Source: Folioceros fuciformis (lineage: Eukaryota; Anthocerotophyta; Anthocerotopsida; Anthocerotales). Taken from it: 64,000 nt of DNA. Both the position numbers and the translations under genes were made by a program. Shown here one piece after another: positions 46,501 to 57,290 of this stretch. The DNA lies in the NCBI GenBank assembly GCA_049999805.1, contig JBNGIO010006370.1, forward strand, positions 249,212 through 313,211. Reading direction: 5' to 3'. Under the pieces are notes generated by a model, which saw only the letters and a list, made by a program, of their open reading frames with translations, was not told where the DNA came from and did not search any database. Within the stretch, counting starts at the first letter, position 1. Each line of letters starts with the position of its first letter.

Positions 46501-47681
46501 ACAGGTATGTGTGCAGGTTGCTGCCTGTTGCGTGATGCTAGTTACATGGAGACTCACCCTCCAGTGGCAACTCTTGGACTATGCTGTAGCATTGGCGATT
46601 CCCTGGATCTTGTGCCTATCGGAGCCTTCCATGGACGAGGGAAAAGAGCCGGTACGCAGTTCTTCTTCCATAATGACTTGATGGTTGGAACTTACATTCT
46701 AGCCGTTGCTTTTCTGTGACCCTTCTTATCTGCTTCATGATTGCTCTAGCTCAAGTCATCCGGTAACTGTCTTGTGGAGTCTGATGTTACGGTCTGCCTT
46801 AGGATTCTATGGAGCATTTCTGCTGGCCTGTTATTGTGAAGAGACGGAAGAGTTTCAGAGCATCTGCAAGATAGGTCAGTGGCCTCTGGAATGGTGTTTG
46901 TTCATTCGTCCAGTTACAATCACGCAACTCTGATGGCTGTTTTCTAGCATTAGATGTGCCCATTTCATGTACTCCCTTATCCACGATTTTTCTTGTTGGG
47001 CCTTAGGAACTGGCTTCAGCGAAGCTGTACTCCAAGAGCGATCTGCAAGCCTGGAAAAGCAAGTGATCCCTAAAGCAAAAGTGAGTGTAAAAGATTGAGG
47101 CATATCCATAAAGTTTAGAGTTCTGTTATTTCCTTATGTTCAAGCATTTTCTCCCCTTCTGCAGTCTTACTTTCGCTATGGGGAGACTCTGCCTGCCGAT
47201 GTTTGGTTTGAACCGTCAGAGGTGTGTAACCGATCAATCATGCATCCAGCTGCAAAAGTCTTTTCCTGAAATTATGTAGCAGCATATGTTTGTCATTGCA
47301 GGTGTGGGAAGTGAAGGCAGCAGATTTAAGTATCAGCCCAGTTCATCAAGCAGCGGCAGGCATCGTCGATCCTAATAAGGTAGTGCACCCTAAACAAGTG
47401 TGGCATGTTATGTCAAGCACTTTTGCTTCTTTCATGACTGTTGACACCCGCAGTTTTGATTTTACAGGGGATCTCGTTGCGATTTCCACGGCTGCTGCGA
47501 GTTCGTGAAGATAAAAATCCAGATCAAGCAACAACTGCTGAGCAGGTATGGAACTGTGCTTGTTTTGGTCTGTCTTGTGGTAAATCTTTTACATTTTGGA
47601 TCATCGTGTTTACAGGTGGCTGATATGTATCGAGCTCAAAAAATAAATCAAGTTGTTCCTCAAAATGAGGACGATGACTGA
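43524..47681 (+). CDS. LIG1: DNA ligase 1, ATP-dependent, with two possible starts
   Basis: Joins Okazaki fragments and repair nicks in the nucleus, and in plants also serves mitochondria. Eighteen exons: 43524-44013, 44095-44324, 44408-44524, 44666-44767, 44872-44988, 45153-45383, 45520-45614, 45706-45793, 45972-46103, 46199-46311, 46403-46504, 46590-46651, 46803-46874, 47007-47080, 47165-47221, 47302-47379, 47468-47545, 47616-47681; 2304 nt, 767 residues. The adenylation lysine is in [11 protein letters not shown]. Other motifs: [44 protein letters not shown] and [10 protein letters not shown] second in-frame ATG at 43734 starts [12 protein letters not shown], which resembles the nuclear form. 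The 70 residues before it are Arg-rich and nearly free of acid, like a presequence. The intron after 44524 uses a GC donor. It ends with an acidic NEDDD. Confidence 0.95.
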
Positions 47682-47689
47682 CAAGTTGC

Positions 47690-49110
47690 AACATTCAGGA
47701 ACTCCGCCGCCGTATGGCTGGAAGGTATGCTGCTGCGGCTCCAGTGTGTGTGTGGTTGTTTTACAACGGTGTATCTCACATCTCTAAGGCCTTATGATGT
47801 GTCCAGATGGGACGTTGGGTGCGTGAACAGCAAGCTGCTCATCTGTCTCTGCGGGCTACTCGTAAAGAGATGAGCATCAGCTGTTGATCATCGCCCGTAC
47901 ATGATGTCATGACCGGGCTTGAATAATTCTGATTCAGCTCAGCATGGAAGACGGGTGTGAGACCAACAAGAACGTATTCATTTGCTAGACATGACATCAC
48001 AGCTTCATAGCTACGCAGGTGCAAGATGGGCGACGCAGTATATATCTGATAGCTTGTCGAAAAGTGTGGGTCTCGCTTGCATCTCTAAAGCATCGTGTTG
48101 CCGCGTTGTACTCTCTGAACATTTCCTAAGGCGAGGGTCGGCTACCATTGTCAGGGCTGGTTTCTGATGCGGAGGCGTCTGGCTTGTTCATGTTTTACGT
48201 CCCGCGAGCCGCAGCATTCTTTTCTCGTGAAAATCTGTGTTTCCGATGTGCTCTCGGAATGCGAGACAAAGTTGGATCGGTGTGTAGATGTTGCAAGTGT
48301 CGAATTAAAGATGACATTCCTTTTGCACTGGTTGGCATGATACACTAGACGATCCTCGTTCAGTTTCAGCAGTACGAGTAAAATCTGGAGTCACAGCGCC
48401 TATTGAACCTCATCCTGCAGCTGCTATTGTATCCTCTCCCATATTGTTACGTCGATTTCGTTGGAAATGCTCAGAATGCTGCATGAGCTGCATCAGGACG
48501 ACACCTCAGGAAACGTTAGGCGATTGGATTGCCTTGTCCGATACGACAAAAATTGCTCCTCAGGAGCAGGTGTTCTTCATGTGGCCCGTCAGTTTTGCTA
48601 TCGGACCACACTGCATCAAGGTTTCATTCGTCTATCAAGACTGAAGCTCAGGAATGCTCCATGGCAGCCAGAAGATTCCCAACAACTTTGAAAGCAAACG
48701 GATTTTCACTGAAACAATTGCAGCTGAGGGTAGGATTTGGCAGAGGCTTACCTTCTGTTTGTGGTGTACAGCTTGTGCCTTGCTTACTGAATCCATGGCT
48801 GTTGGTTGTGGTGGCTTGCAGGTGCGTTCAAGCATATGGACGTCATGTGTCAGGAATACTTGTGGGATCCTTTTCAGCAGGTGGACAAGGGCTCTAGCAA
48901 GGTACAGGGCTGCCCTAGTTTTCTGAAAGGCTTCGATTGATGTCTCTTGGCTCTATGGGTTTGATCCGTATCTGTCCAGCATGATCCCAGGTATCCAGAC
49001 TTCAAGCACGAGCAGTCAAAGGAGGGGCTGCAAGCAACGCTAGATGCAATGACGCAGCCAAGTGGATGTGAATATAGTTCGTCACAGGGTTACCGGAGGT
49101 TAGTATGCAT
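47690..49110 (+). other. Unresolved exon cluster with an OSB-type PDF-like motif
   Basis: Several open stretches between splice-like borders but no gene model that holds together. The best signal is at the right end: an exon at about 48822-48900 that can be read DVMCQEYLWDPFQQVDKGSS, and one from about 48991 starting YPDFKHEQSKEGL. This pair resembles the PDF motif of plant organellar single-stranded DNA-binding (OSB) proteins. The phases of the two exons disagree under the simplest donor and acceptor choice. A possible ATG with a basic start (MRRRLACSCFTS) lies near 48162. It may be a decayed or mis-modelled OSB gene, or the 5' exons of the PPR gene that follows. Confidence 0.35.
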
Positions 49111-49121
49111 GTTAGTGGTCA

Positions 49122-51965
49122 ATGCTGTTACAGTTGTGTTGTCTGAAATGCTCATCACGTTGCCGTACCTTGATCTGGCAGCGGGTTGTTACTTACCGCA
49201 GGTACCCAGAGGACGTGAGCCAACTTTGTAAAGGTGGTCATTTGAAGGAAGCATTGATCCGTCTGGATAGCCTTGGTGAACTGGGAATTAGGGTATCCAC
49301 CAATAGTTACGTTTGTGTTTTGCAGGAATGCATTAAAAGGAAAGCCTTGCGACAAGGCAGGCACGTGCATGCTCAAATGATCAAAAGTGGGTTGGATTTG
49401 AATATTCCTCTGGGAAGAAGCCTTGTAAGACTCTATGCCACATGTGGACAACCTGCACTGGCACATGAGGTTTTCTGCCAGATGCCCGAGGAGGATTTGT
49501 TTGCATTGACTGGACTTCTAAAGGGGTATGTCGATAACGGTCGAGCTGCTGAGGCTTTGAAGGTATTCTATGGAGTACAAAGGAGCTGTAAGGTAGACAA
49601 GTTCGTGTATGCCATCATAATCAATGCATGCGCAAGTTTGTCCAGTTTGGTTGAGGGCAGGCGAGCTCATGCTCGGATGTTTGAAGATGGGGTCAAGGCG
49701 GATGTTCTGGTGGATAACCTACTCCTTGCCATGTATGTCAAGTGCGGTAGCATCCTGGACGCACAGAAGCACTTCGAGAGGATGGCACAGCGTGATGTAA
49801 TATCATGGAATACGATGATCAGCGGGCACATCCAACATGGGGGCGGTGTTGATGCATTGTGCTTGTTTCAAGAAATGCTGCGGATTGGCCAGCCCCCTGA
49901 CGTGGTCACCTTCATTTGTGCAGCAAATGCATGCTCCACTATAAGAGATCTGGGAAAGAGCAAGCTTGTCCATGAGTATATACGGAAGGCTGGCACAATC
50001 CACTGTGCGTCTTTAAGCAATGCTCTGGTGCACATGTATGCAAGATGTGGAAGCCTGCAAGATGCTCTGGAAGTGTTCAATGGCATGTCACAGAGAGATG
50101 TAGTTTCCTGGAATGCCATTATACAAGGACATGCTGAGCAAGGGCTCGTAGAAGAAAGTTTTCAACTTCTGAAGCAGATGTGTAGCTGTGGATTGAAGCC
50201 TAATGTGGTCACCTTTCTATCTATGTTGCGAGTGTGTACAAACAGGGCAGTACTGGAAGAATGTAAACAGCTCCATGATCTTGTCATCAGGAGCGGCCTT
50301 GAATCAGATGTCTTTGTTGGCAACTCAATTCTGGACATGTATTCAAAGTGCGGAAGCCTACAAGATGCACGTCAAGCGTTTGATGGGATGTCTGCCAAAA
50401 ATGTAGTTTCATGGACAACTATGGTTGGAGCATATGCTCATGCTGGGCTTGGTGAAGAGGCCCTTGATCTGTATGAATTGATGCAACTGAAGTCAGTGGA
50501 GCCAAACAAGGTCACCTTCGTTTGTGCCCTGAAAGCATGTGCCACAGCTAGGGCACTGGACATGGGAAGGAGGATCCACAAGGACATTATTAACTGTAGA
50601 GTTGCTTTTGATGTTGTGTTGGAAACAGCCCTGGTGGATATGTATGGTAAATGTGGGGTTATTGATGAAGCCCATCTGATTTTCGACAACATGTCCTGCA
50701 GAAGTGTGGCGACGTGGAATGCAATGATAGCGTCGTGTGCTCAGAGTGGACATGAGGAAACTGCTCTTAATATTTTCCAGAAAATGCAACGGGAAGCCGT
50801 TAAACCAGACGTGGTCACCTTTGTTTCAGTGCTGAATGCATGCTCTGGACTAGCAGCACTAAAGGATGGCCAACAAGTCCACGCTTACATGATTCGTTGT
50901 GGGGAAGAATTAGACAACATTGTGCAAAATGCACTGGTGGACATGTATACTAAGTGCGGGAGTCTAGATTCTGCTCAGCAAGTTTTTGACAACATGCACG
51001 TTCGAGATGTTGTCTCATGGAATGCTCTTATCAAAGGATATGCCCAACATGGGTATGGTGATCGAGCTATGAATCTCTTCAAGCAGATGCAGCAAGAGGG
51101 GGTGAAACCTGACTTAGTTACATTTGCAGCGGTTCTAAATGGATGTGCAAGCATGGGAGCTTTGGCACAAGGCAGGTGGATCCACACCCTCATAACCAGA
51201 AGTGGACTGAGTGGTGAGACCTTTGTTGAGAATGCGCTTATAGACATGTATTCGAAGTGTGGGAGCATAGATGATGCTCGTGAAGTGTTTTGCAGAATGA
51301 CCAAACGTGATCCAGTCTCATGGAGTACAATGATTGCTGGCTATGCTCAGCATGGTTGTAGCAACCACTCTCTGATCCTTTTTGAAGAACTACTGCAAGA
51401 AGGTGTACCAGTTGACCACATAACGTTTGTTGGAGTGCTGTCAGCTTGCAGCCGTGTTGGACTTATTGAACGAGGAGTTAAGTACTTCAAATCTATGTAC
51501 ACCGATCATGGCATCACCCCCACGGATGCGCACTATGCGTGCCTCGTAGACCTTCTAGGCCGAGCAGGTCAGCTTGATGAAGCTTTTGAGGCTGTGAAAG
51601 GAATGCGATTCCAGCCGAGTGTGATGGTGTGGACATCACTGCTGGCAGCCTGTAGAATTCATAGGGATATAGAGCTTGCAGAAGAAGCCGCCAAACAGAT
51701 AATTGCGCTGGAACCCCAAAATGCTGCTGCTTTTGTTTTGCTAGCAAACACTTACGCAGCAGCGGGTAGAAGAGACGACCAACTGAGAGTACGGCAGATG
51801 ATGAGAGACAGCGGTGTGAAGAAACAACCTGGGCGAAGTTGGATCAGCGTCGAGAACCATGTGCATTTGTTCAATGCAGAAGACCTGTCACACCCACAAC
51901 GTGATGAGATTTATGCCATGGTGCAACAGTTAAACATACAAATTTCAGAGCACGGCTGTGCTTAG
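49122..51965 (+). CDS. Long PLS-class PPR protein with E domain (no DYW)
   Basis: A single-exon frame of 947 residues from the ATG at 49122. The start is Cys/Arg-rich and hydrophobic (MLLQLCCLKCSSRCRTL), compatible with an organelle presequence. About two dozen PLS-type repeats follow with the usual blocks (DVVSWNAIIQGHAEQG, NALVDMYTKCGSLDSAQQVF, VEPNKVTFVCALKACATA). The C-terminal E1/E2 motifs (YACLVDLLGRAGQLDEAFE, GVKKQPGRSWISV, HVHLFNAEDLSHPQRDEIY) are present, but the protein stops before the PG box and DYW domain. Such factors usually supply RNA specificity and recruit a deaminase in trans. An alternative start splices an upstream exon (GYR, donor near 49098) in phase to the acceptor at about 49200, giving the same frame. 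Confidence 0.9.
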   Translation: MLLQLCCLKCSSRCRTLIWQRVVTYRRYPEDVSQLCKGGHLKEALIRLDSLGELGIRVSTNSYVCVLQECIKRKALRQGRHVHAQMIKSGLDLNIPLGRSLVRLYATCGQPALAHEVFCQMPEEDLFALTGLLKGYVDNGRAAEALKVFYGVQRSCKVDKFVYAIIINACASLSSLVEGRRAHARMFEDGVKADVLVDNLLLAMYVKCGSILDAQKHFERMAQRDVISWNTMISGHIQHGGGVDALCLFQEMLRIGQPPDVVTFICAANACSTIRDLGKSKLVHEYIRKAGTIHCASLSNALVHMYARCGSLQDALEVFNGMSQRDVVSWNAIIQGHAEQGLVEESFQLLKQMCSCGLKPNVVTFLSMLRVCTNRAVLEECKQLHDLVIRSGLESDVFVGNSILDMYSKCGSLQDARQAFDGMSAKNVVSWTTMVGAYAHAGLGEEALDLYELMQLKSVEPNKVTFVCALKACATARALDMGRRIHKDIINCRVAFDVVLETALVDMYGKCGVIDEAHLIFDNMSCRSVATWNAMIASCAQSGHEETALNIFQKMQREAVKPDVVTFVSVLNACSGLAALKDGQQVHAYMIRCGEELDNIVQNALVDMYTKCGSLDSAQQVFDNMHVRDVVSWNALIKGYAQHGYGDRAMNLFKQMQQEGVKPDLVTFAAVLNGCASMGALAQGRWIHTLITRSGLSGETFVENALIDMYSKCGSIDDAREVFCRMTKRDPVSWSTMIAGYAQHGCSNHSLILFEELLQEGVPVDHITFVGVLSACSRVGLIERGVKYFKSMYTDHGITPTDAHYACLVDLLGRAGQLDEAFEAVKGMRFQPSVMVWTSLLAACRIHRDIELAEEAAKQIIALEPQNAAAFVLLANTYAAAGRRDDQLRVRQMMRDSGVKKQPGRSWISVENHVHLFNAEDLSHPQRDEIYAMVQQLNIQISEHGCA

Positions 51966-53317
51966 ATTTGGTGTTCACATTGGCTACTATCTACGAGGGG
52001 CATCGGACGCCTGGACGACAAAGATACAGTTTCTGCCGACCGTGGGCAGGGGCCGAGAGGATGGCGCGCTCCGACGACGTTGAAAATCCTGGCGATCATG
52101 AAGACAGAAGTACCTCATCCATCTGAAGGATATTCGATTTGCTGAATCCCTTGAATAGAACGTGTCGTCCAAAAGTTTGAAAACTTGTCAATTCTTGTGA
52201 CTGGGGTGGCATGGCGATATGCGAAGGCTTGACTTCTTCGGTTGAAAGCAACATTGTAGGTTTGGTGATATGAGCCACGAGGAAAACCACAAGGTATTCG
52301 CAATACGGGTCAAGCTTGCAGACCATGCACAGCATCAAGTGAAAACGGTCTGGACCTGGCAATACCCAGGTAGGAGAAAACAACAATGATCCCAACATTT
52401 CATCGGGTTGCCATATTCATCCTGTGGGAATGGAGATGACATCTTACCCTTTAAGAAAGGCAACGCTATCTGCAGTTTGCCAGGTGTCGGCGTCTTCTGG
52501 ATGAGGGGCCTGAGCCTATCTCTTATGGCCATCGACCCTGAAATCAGTTCGTCGGTCGTCAGTCAAGTAGCTGACCCACCCACGGTCATCTCATGTGGAG
52601 CTACAATCTGTGGCATTCTTCTTCCGAGTACATAACATGACATTGTGGGGAGAAAGTTACAGTTCAGCTTCCCATATGGAATGTGCTCCTCTTCGTTGTG
52701 ATCACAGTAAAAAATGTGACCATACAATTTGATCAGTTCATCACGCTTCCTCCAAACAGCCAACGCCGCTGCCATGGCTTGAAAGGGACCCAAGGCCAGG
52801 GCGCTCCTCTTCGTAGCAAATAACAGGACCTTGGCGAAAGCAAGTTCTGAGTTTCCTGGCTATGAGTTTCCAGAGCATGGTTGTAATCAGCTTCAAGATG
52901 AAGAGAACTGTCATCAACCTTTAATACGTAAGGTCGCCAAAGTGCTGAACCAATTGAACGTATTTCCGTGCCCAAACAGTTGCGTATGCAACCTCACAAT
53001 TGTCCATGCTGTGCCAAGGAGCGTGGTCGCACAGGGCCGGCGTTCGATACCACAGCGGGTTGACGGCTAGCGGTTTGGGGACATGAGATTGAGAAACCTT
53101 CGACTTTGACACATTTGCGATTTCCATCCTATTTCTGGGAACTTCACATACCCTGGGTAGTCGAGGTTGCAGGCTACGACAACCTGGGGACTACAGGCAT
53201 CTTGACGTAAAATCCCGCATTTCGACGCGAAAGCCTGCATCTGGACTTTTCCCTTTCACGATATAATTTGCAGAAAGACCAGTTGCTTCGCATGTTGGAC
53301 TAAAACATAAACCAGAA
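51966..53317 (-). other. Possible broken gene or transposon remnant, unidentified
   Basis: Minus-strand frames at 53127-52921, 52975-52733, 52793-52563, 52532-52335 and 52398-52096 follow one another with shifts between them, as in a decayed gene or one with small introns. Segments such as LWYRTPALCDHAPWHSMDN and MAAALAVWRKRDELIKLYG read like real protein, but I recognise no family and cannot join them into a consistent model. Similar unattributed frames occur in plant transposons. Confidence 0.3.
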
Positions 53318-55630
53318 TCATCCTGCAGATGCGCAAAATCGATCCTCGGAATCACTACCAACCTCTGCATCTATCTGCATTTGCAGCTCGTGGCAATCGG
53401 AAGGTGACTGACTACACAAGGTCTTGTTTGAAATGCCTTTAAAAACAGCAAAAGCATCAGGATGACAACTCAGAAATCGCGTAGCAAACGCGTCCTCTGA
53501 CACAACAAAGATTGTCCCCCAGGCGTAGTCCTTCTTCACGCACCCTGTCTGTTTGAGCAATTGAATCACCCTCCAGCGAGGCTTCATTCTCTGTTCAAGA
53601 CTGTAGCTCAGCAAAGCTGGAGTGCGGACTATGGCAGCCAAAGGAAGCCCAATATCCCTGAAAAAATTCATCTTCTCTGTCATGTAATCCTCCTTCACAT
53701 GGAAAATGGAAGGCTGCCGCATAACTAAGGACGTAACATCAGACCCAGAAAATCCAAAACTCAAAAGATGCTGATATCGAGCTCTCACTGTAGTGGCACC
53801 AATGCTGAAACAAAATGCTACACCATTGGCCATGGCAAGTGATCCCTCCTCGAACCCTAAATCCACTAGGAGTTTGACCAATACTGCAAGGCTTCCATCC
53901 ACAGCATGTGTAAGGACACGAGGCCGGCTGGCCACTAGTCTGCACAGCTTATCCCTCTGCAGCCCTATCCCTTGAAGAAAGGCCAAAGTCGGCTTCATCG
54001 ATCCTTCCACACTTCTTAACATCAGAGTTGGGCATGATGAAATCACCCTGCCAATCACTTGTTTCTTGATCCCAATGGACAACAGGAATTCAACCTTAGG
54101 AACCATAGAGCTTTGAACGCTCAAATCCATAATGCCTGGTGCTTTTTCGAATACCCTTTTGATGTTTACACCTAGGCTCTCTAGGTACGCAATTTTAGGC
54201 ATCAAGTTCTTTTCGATGCTATAATACAGAAGTTGTGGACAACGATCGATGATAGAACCAATGCTACTTTCAGCCACCCCTCTGTCACGCAAGAACTGGA
54301 GCTTAGGTAGCATAGTCTTTGCCATACTGAGACCAAGAATCTGGGGGCAACGCTGGAATATTGAAGGTAGTCTATTCCTTGGGACACCAATTTTCTCCAG
54401 GAACTCTATCTTAGGCTGAAGATTCTTCTCAGGACTCCTGTCAAGCAAGGATGGGTTAGAGGCAACAAAACTTTTGATATCACTGCCAACCGTCTGCAGA
54501 TACTCCATCTTGGATGCCAGATTACTCATCACTACCAACTGTGGGTGGCTTTGTATTGTCCTTGAGATCAGCAACGTGGACACCCCCAAGTCCCAGAGAA
54601 CTTGGATATTGTCAGATGCTTTGCTCCCATTGTCTCGAATCACTTCCTCAGGATTATACCTCAGGAGGAACCCAACAATCTCTTGCTTCAGTCCAATTCT
54701 TTCTACACATTGCAGCAAAGGTTGCAGCTCTTCTTCCAAATTGGTACTCAGAATCTTAGGGCAAACTTGCAACACGTCAACCAAATGACGGGTCGGAACT
54801 CCCAGCCTCTGCAGGGACAGAATCCTCTCTCGCATATCACTCGGACTACACTTCAGAAGTGTCATGCCGTCTTTCTCTACCAGTTTCCACAACCTGGTCA
54901 TGGGTAATCCATGTCTTTCCAATTCAGCTGCCAGGGCCAGTAGGCCACAATCCCCCTCCAGCTCAAAGGATGTTGAAGCCAACGTGTCAGCAATTCGCCC
55001 GGGATCTAGGCCAATGCTCTCTAGGAAAGGTTCTAACTCATTCACGTCATGTCTACTGAGGTAATCTTCAGCACAAAGGCGTAGCAAATCAGTCTTGCTG
55101 TCCTTCCCCTTACAATCCAATAGCAATTCCTGAAACACCTGATCATGCTTTACAGCCAGCACTAGCTTTCTAACAAAACTTGGGGAGTTCCTGCTTATGA
55201 AAGCAGTATACGCTGGGTTGATGTGCTTGCAATATTCCAGGTAGCTTTGCAGACAGTCAGCACCTGCTTTTATCTCATGTGTCCAGATCTTCATCCCTTT
55301 GGGTGCCTTGGCATCCAGCACAGTATTAGGCTGTGCCTTGGTTCCCACATGCCGTCGTCCTAGAAACCTGTGACAGGGACCCCACTTCGACAAAGCCTTC
55401 CCACCATTCCAAGGCAGTGACAGTTGAGATGAACATTTCAGCAAATCTACTTCCCTCTTCAGCACACTGGCAGCGTTGGGGCACATCAAGGTATCATATT
55501 GCTTCGACATCCAGACCGGAGCCAACATAAGAGGCAAGTCAGCTGACCCACCGTCATTCTGCTGCTGGCTAGCCCTGAGCTTGCCTAGCAGTCTGCCTGC
55601 TGCTCGCCTGCAGTGCGCATTGCACCACAT
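53318..55630 (-). CDS. mTERF family protein
   Basis: Mitochondrial transcription termination factor family, helical-repeat proteins that bind nucleic acid in plastids and mitochondria and affect transcription, splicing or ribosome assembly. Intronless, 770 residues from the ATG at 55630. Residues from about 190 onward are an array of roughly 30-35-residue mTERF motifs with the Pro and Leu pattern (SIGSIIDRCPQLLYYSIEKN, KQVIGRVISSCPTLMLRSVE, DKLCRLVASRPRVLTHAVDG). The length is at the large end of the family. The N-terminus is basic with an RR pair (MWCNAHCRRAAGRLLGKLR), like a transit peptide. The frame can be extended upstream to 55645 only with a non-ATG start. Confidence 0.92.
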   Translation of the reverse strand: MWCNAHCRRAAGRLLGKLRASQQQNDGGSADLPLMLAPVWMSKQYDTLMCPNAASVLKREVDLLKCSSQLSLPWNGGKALSKWGPCHRFLGRRHVGTKAQPNTVLDAKAPKGMKIWTHEIKAGADCLQSYLEYCKHINPAYTAFISRNSPSFVRKLVLAVKHDQVFQELLLDCKGKDSKTDLLRLCAEDYLSRHDVNELEPFLESIGLDPGRIADTLASTSFELEGDCGLLALAAELERHGLPMTRLWKLVEKDGMTLLKCSPSDMRERILSLQRLGVPTRHLVDVLQVCPKILSTNLEEELQPLLQCVERIGLKQEIVGFLLRYNPEEVIRDNGSKASDNIQVLWDLGVSTLLISRTIQSHPQLVVMSNLASKMEYLQTVGSDIKSFVASNPSLLDRSPEKNLQPKIEFLEKIGVPRNRLPSIFQRCPQILGLSMAKTMLPKLQFLRDRGVAESSIGSIIDRCPQLLYYSIEKNLMPKIAYLESLGVNIKRVFEKAPGIMDLSVQSSMVPKVEFLLSIGIKKQVIGRVISSCPTLMLRSVEGSMKPTLAFLQGIGLQRDKLCRLVASRPRVLTHAVDGSLAVLVKLLVDLGFEEGSLAMANGVAFCFSIGATTVRARYQHLLSFGFSGSDVTSLVMRQPSIFHVKEDYMTEKMNFFRDIGLPLAAIVRTPALLSYSLEQRMKPRWRVIQLLKQTGCVKKDYAWGTIFVVSEDAFATRFLSCHPDAFAVFKGISNKTLCSQSPSDCHELQMQIDAEVGSDSEDRFCASAG

Positions 55631-55930
55631 GACAAGCTTTTTCAACGGGGACTATCGCGAATCATCCCTCCTGTACCATGTTCACAAAGCGTGAGCTTTC
55701 GCGGGGCGAACCGACCCGCTTATCCTCCCTCACCCCTCAAGCAAACCTCCGAACCCTTAACTTCATCGCACCGTTCGTACCAGTAGCGTTGGAAGTTAAG
55801 GGAACCGGGGAGGAATTGGATCCCGGGAGGGATTGGCCAAATATAGTGAAGTGACACGAGCGGAATGGGACGGCGCGGGAGGCCCGAGCAACTTCCGGCG
55901 ATACTGTAGTTGGTTTTATTCTTAAGGGTT

Positions 55931-55939
55931 TTAGGGTTT
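55931..55939. promoter_or_regulatory. Telobox upstream of the mTERF gene
   Basis: TTAGGGTTT, the complement of the plant telobox AAACCCTAA, about 300 bp upstream of the mTERF start. Teloboxes are common in plant promoters of ribosome, replication and organelle-biogenesis genes. A single short match, so the evidence is modest. Confidence 0.4.
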
Positions 55940-56127
55940 AAGGGAGAGAAAAAAAACCGGAAGAGGCGTAAAAACCTGAAGAGTAGGAAAAGAAACCCGA
56001 AGACAGCCGAAGGCCAAAAAAGGGACAGGCTGGTAAACAAGCATGTCTATGTTCAAGTCAGTAACTGAAACATCCCATTCGATTAGAAGGCAGCATTCCA
56101 GCATGCCAAGCCCACTACTGGACCGAT

Positions 56128-57290
56128 TCAGACAAAGCCACCAACATCTGCCATGGCACGCTCTGCATCTCGTCCGGACTTGTCCAAGCTAGCTACATGA
56201 TCAAGCTGGCGGAGTGCTTCGTAGACTCCAATCCCCACAGACACTGAAAGGTTCAAGCATCTGACGTAGGTCTCGCAGATGGGAATGCGAGCAGCACCGC
56301 CCGCATGCACTCCATCTGTGCTCTCTCGAATGGCTGCACTGGGAAGGCCATCAACCTCCGACCCAAACAATAACCAGTCCCCAGGCCTGTACGTGACATC
56401 CTGGCCAGTCCAACAAACGCACAGTATCACCACAGCCCACCTTACAGAATGTGAAGAGCAGACAAGAGCAACACCAGTGTACCGTATACAAGGTAGTGCC
56501 TCTCTTGGTGAACGCCACCAATCTCTTTTCACCTTCCTGCTTCAGGAAGTACTGGAAGAATTCGTCCCAACTCGGGTGAATCCGAACTACAACGTATCTG
56601 TGGCAGGTTAGGTCAAGCTAGTCCGGAACGGAATGGGCAAGAGATGAAGAAGAAAGGCAGGCCCTAGCCTGGGGTTAGGATACGGCCAGTAATCTAAGCC
56701 AGCTCGCTTGAGCTTCGCGTCAGAAATCTGGTACCCTAGTGGCTGGAACACAGACACGGAAGACAGGTTTATGCCAAGCAACCGCAGGTGCAGGATGCAG
56801 TTCAGCTGCTTCCAAGACACTGGCAGTACCTCGACTAAGTGTAACGCGACTTCAGCAGCGGCACATGTCCTGGCAATGCTGCCTGTGTTGCCGGGGATCT
56901 GAGAGCAGGCTGGTCATGATCAGCAGGCAGTAGAAGAACGAGTGGAGAAAGCTTGAATGGAGCTACATACCTGAGGTGATACCAAGACAACATTGAGGAG
57001 CTTGAGACCCGACTGAACCGTCTCGTGTGGCCTCTTACTCACGTCCGTGACGAGCTCCGTGCTTCCATTCTGCACAGCTGCCATGCAGACACTACAGGAA
57101 AAAGATGAGCATACATGGCTCGCGGGAGCTCGCCATCCGATTCCGATGAGGAAACATGCACTTCGGACCTGCGATCAATGCGACCTTTGGTGCACCCGCG
57201 AATCGCCGCAGGTGCATGGCTCCGCCGGGCGTAGGATGACCTCCAGGAGCAGAGAGGGGAGGGCGCCATCGCCCTTCTCGCCGCCATCAT
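56128..57290 (-). CDS. TrmL-like tRNA (cytidine/uridine-2'-O-)-methyltransferase, SPOUT family
   Basis: Resembles bacterial TrmL, which methylates the ribose of the wobble base 34 in tRNA-Leu isoacceptors. Six exons: 57290-57115, 57091-56971, 56898-56830, 56742-56684, 56597-56483, 56400-56128; 813 nt, 270 residues. SPOUT motifs in order: VVLVSPQIPGNTGSIART (motif 1), PLGYQISDAKLKRAGLDYW, RYVVVRIHPSWDEFF, GDWLLFGSEVDGLP (motif 2) and IPICETYVRCLNLSVSVGI (motif 3 with the knot-forming NLS). The first about 60 residues are Arg/Ser/Ala-rich (MMAARRAMAPSPLCSWR), fitting a plastid or mitochondrial transit peptide, so the enzyme probably acts on organellar tRNA. Confidence 0.92.
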
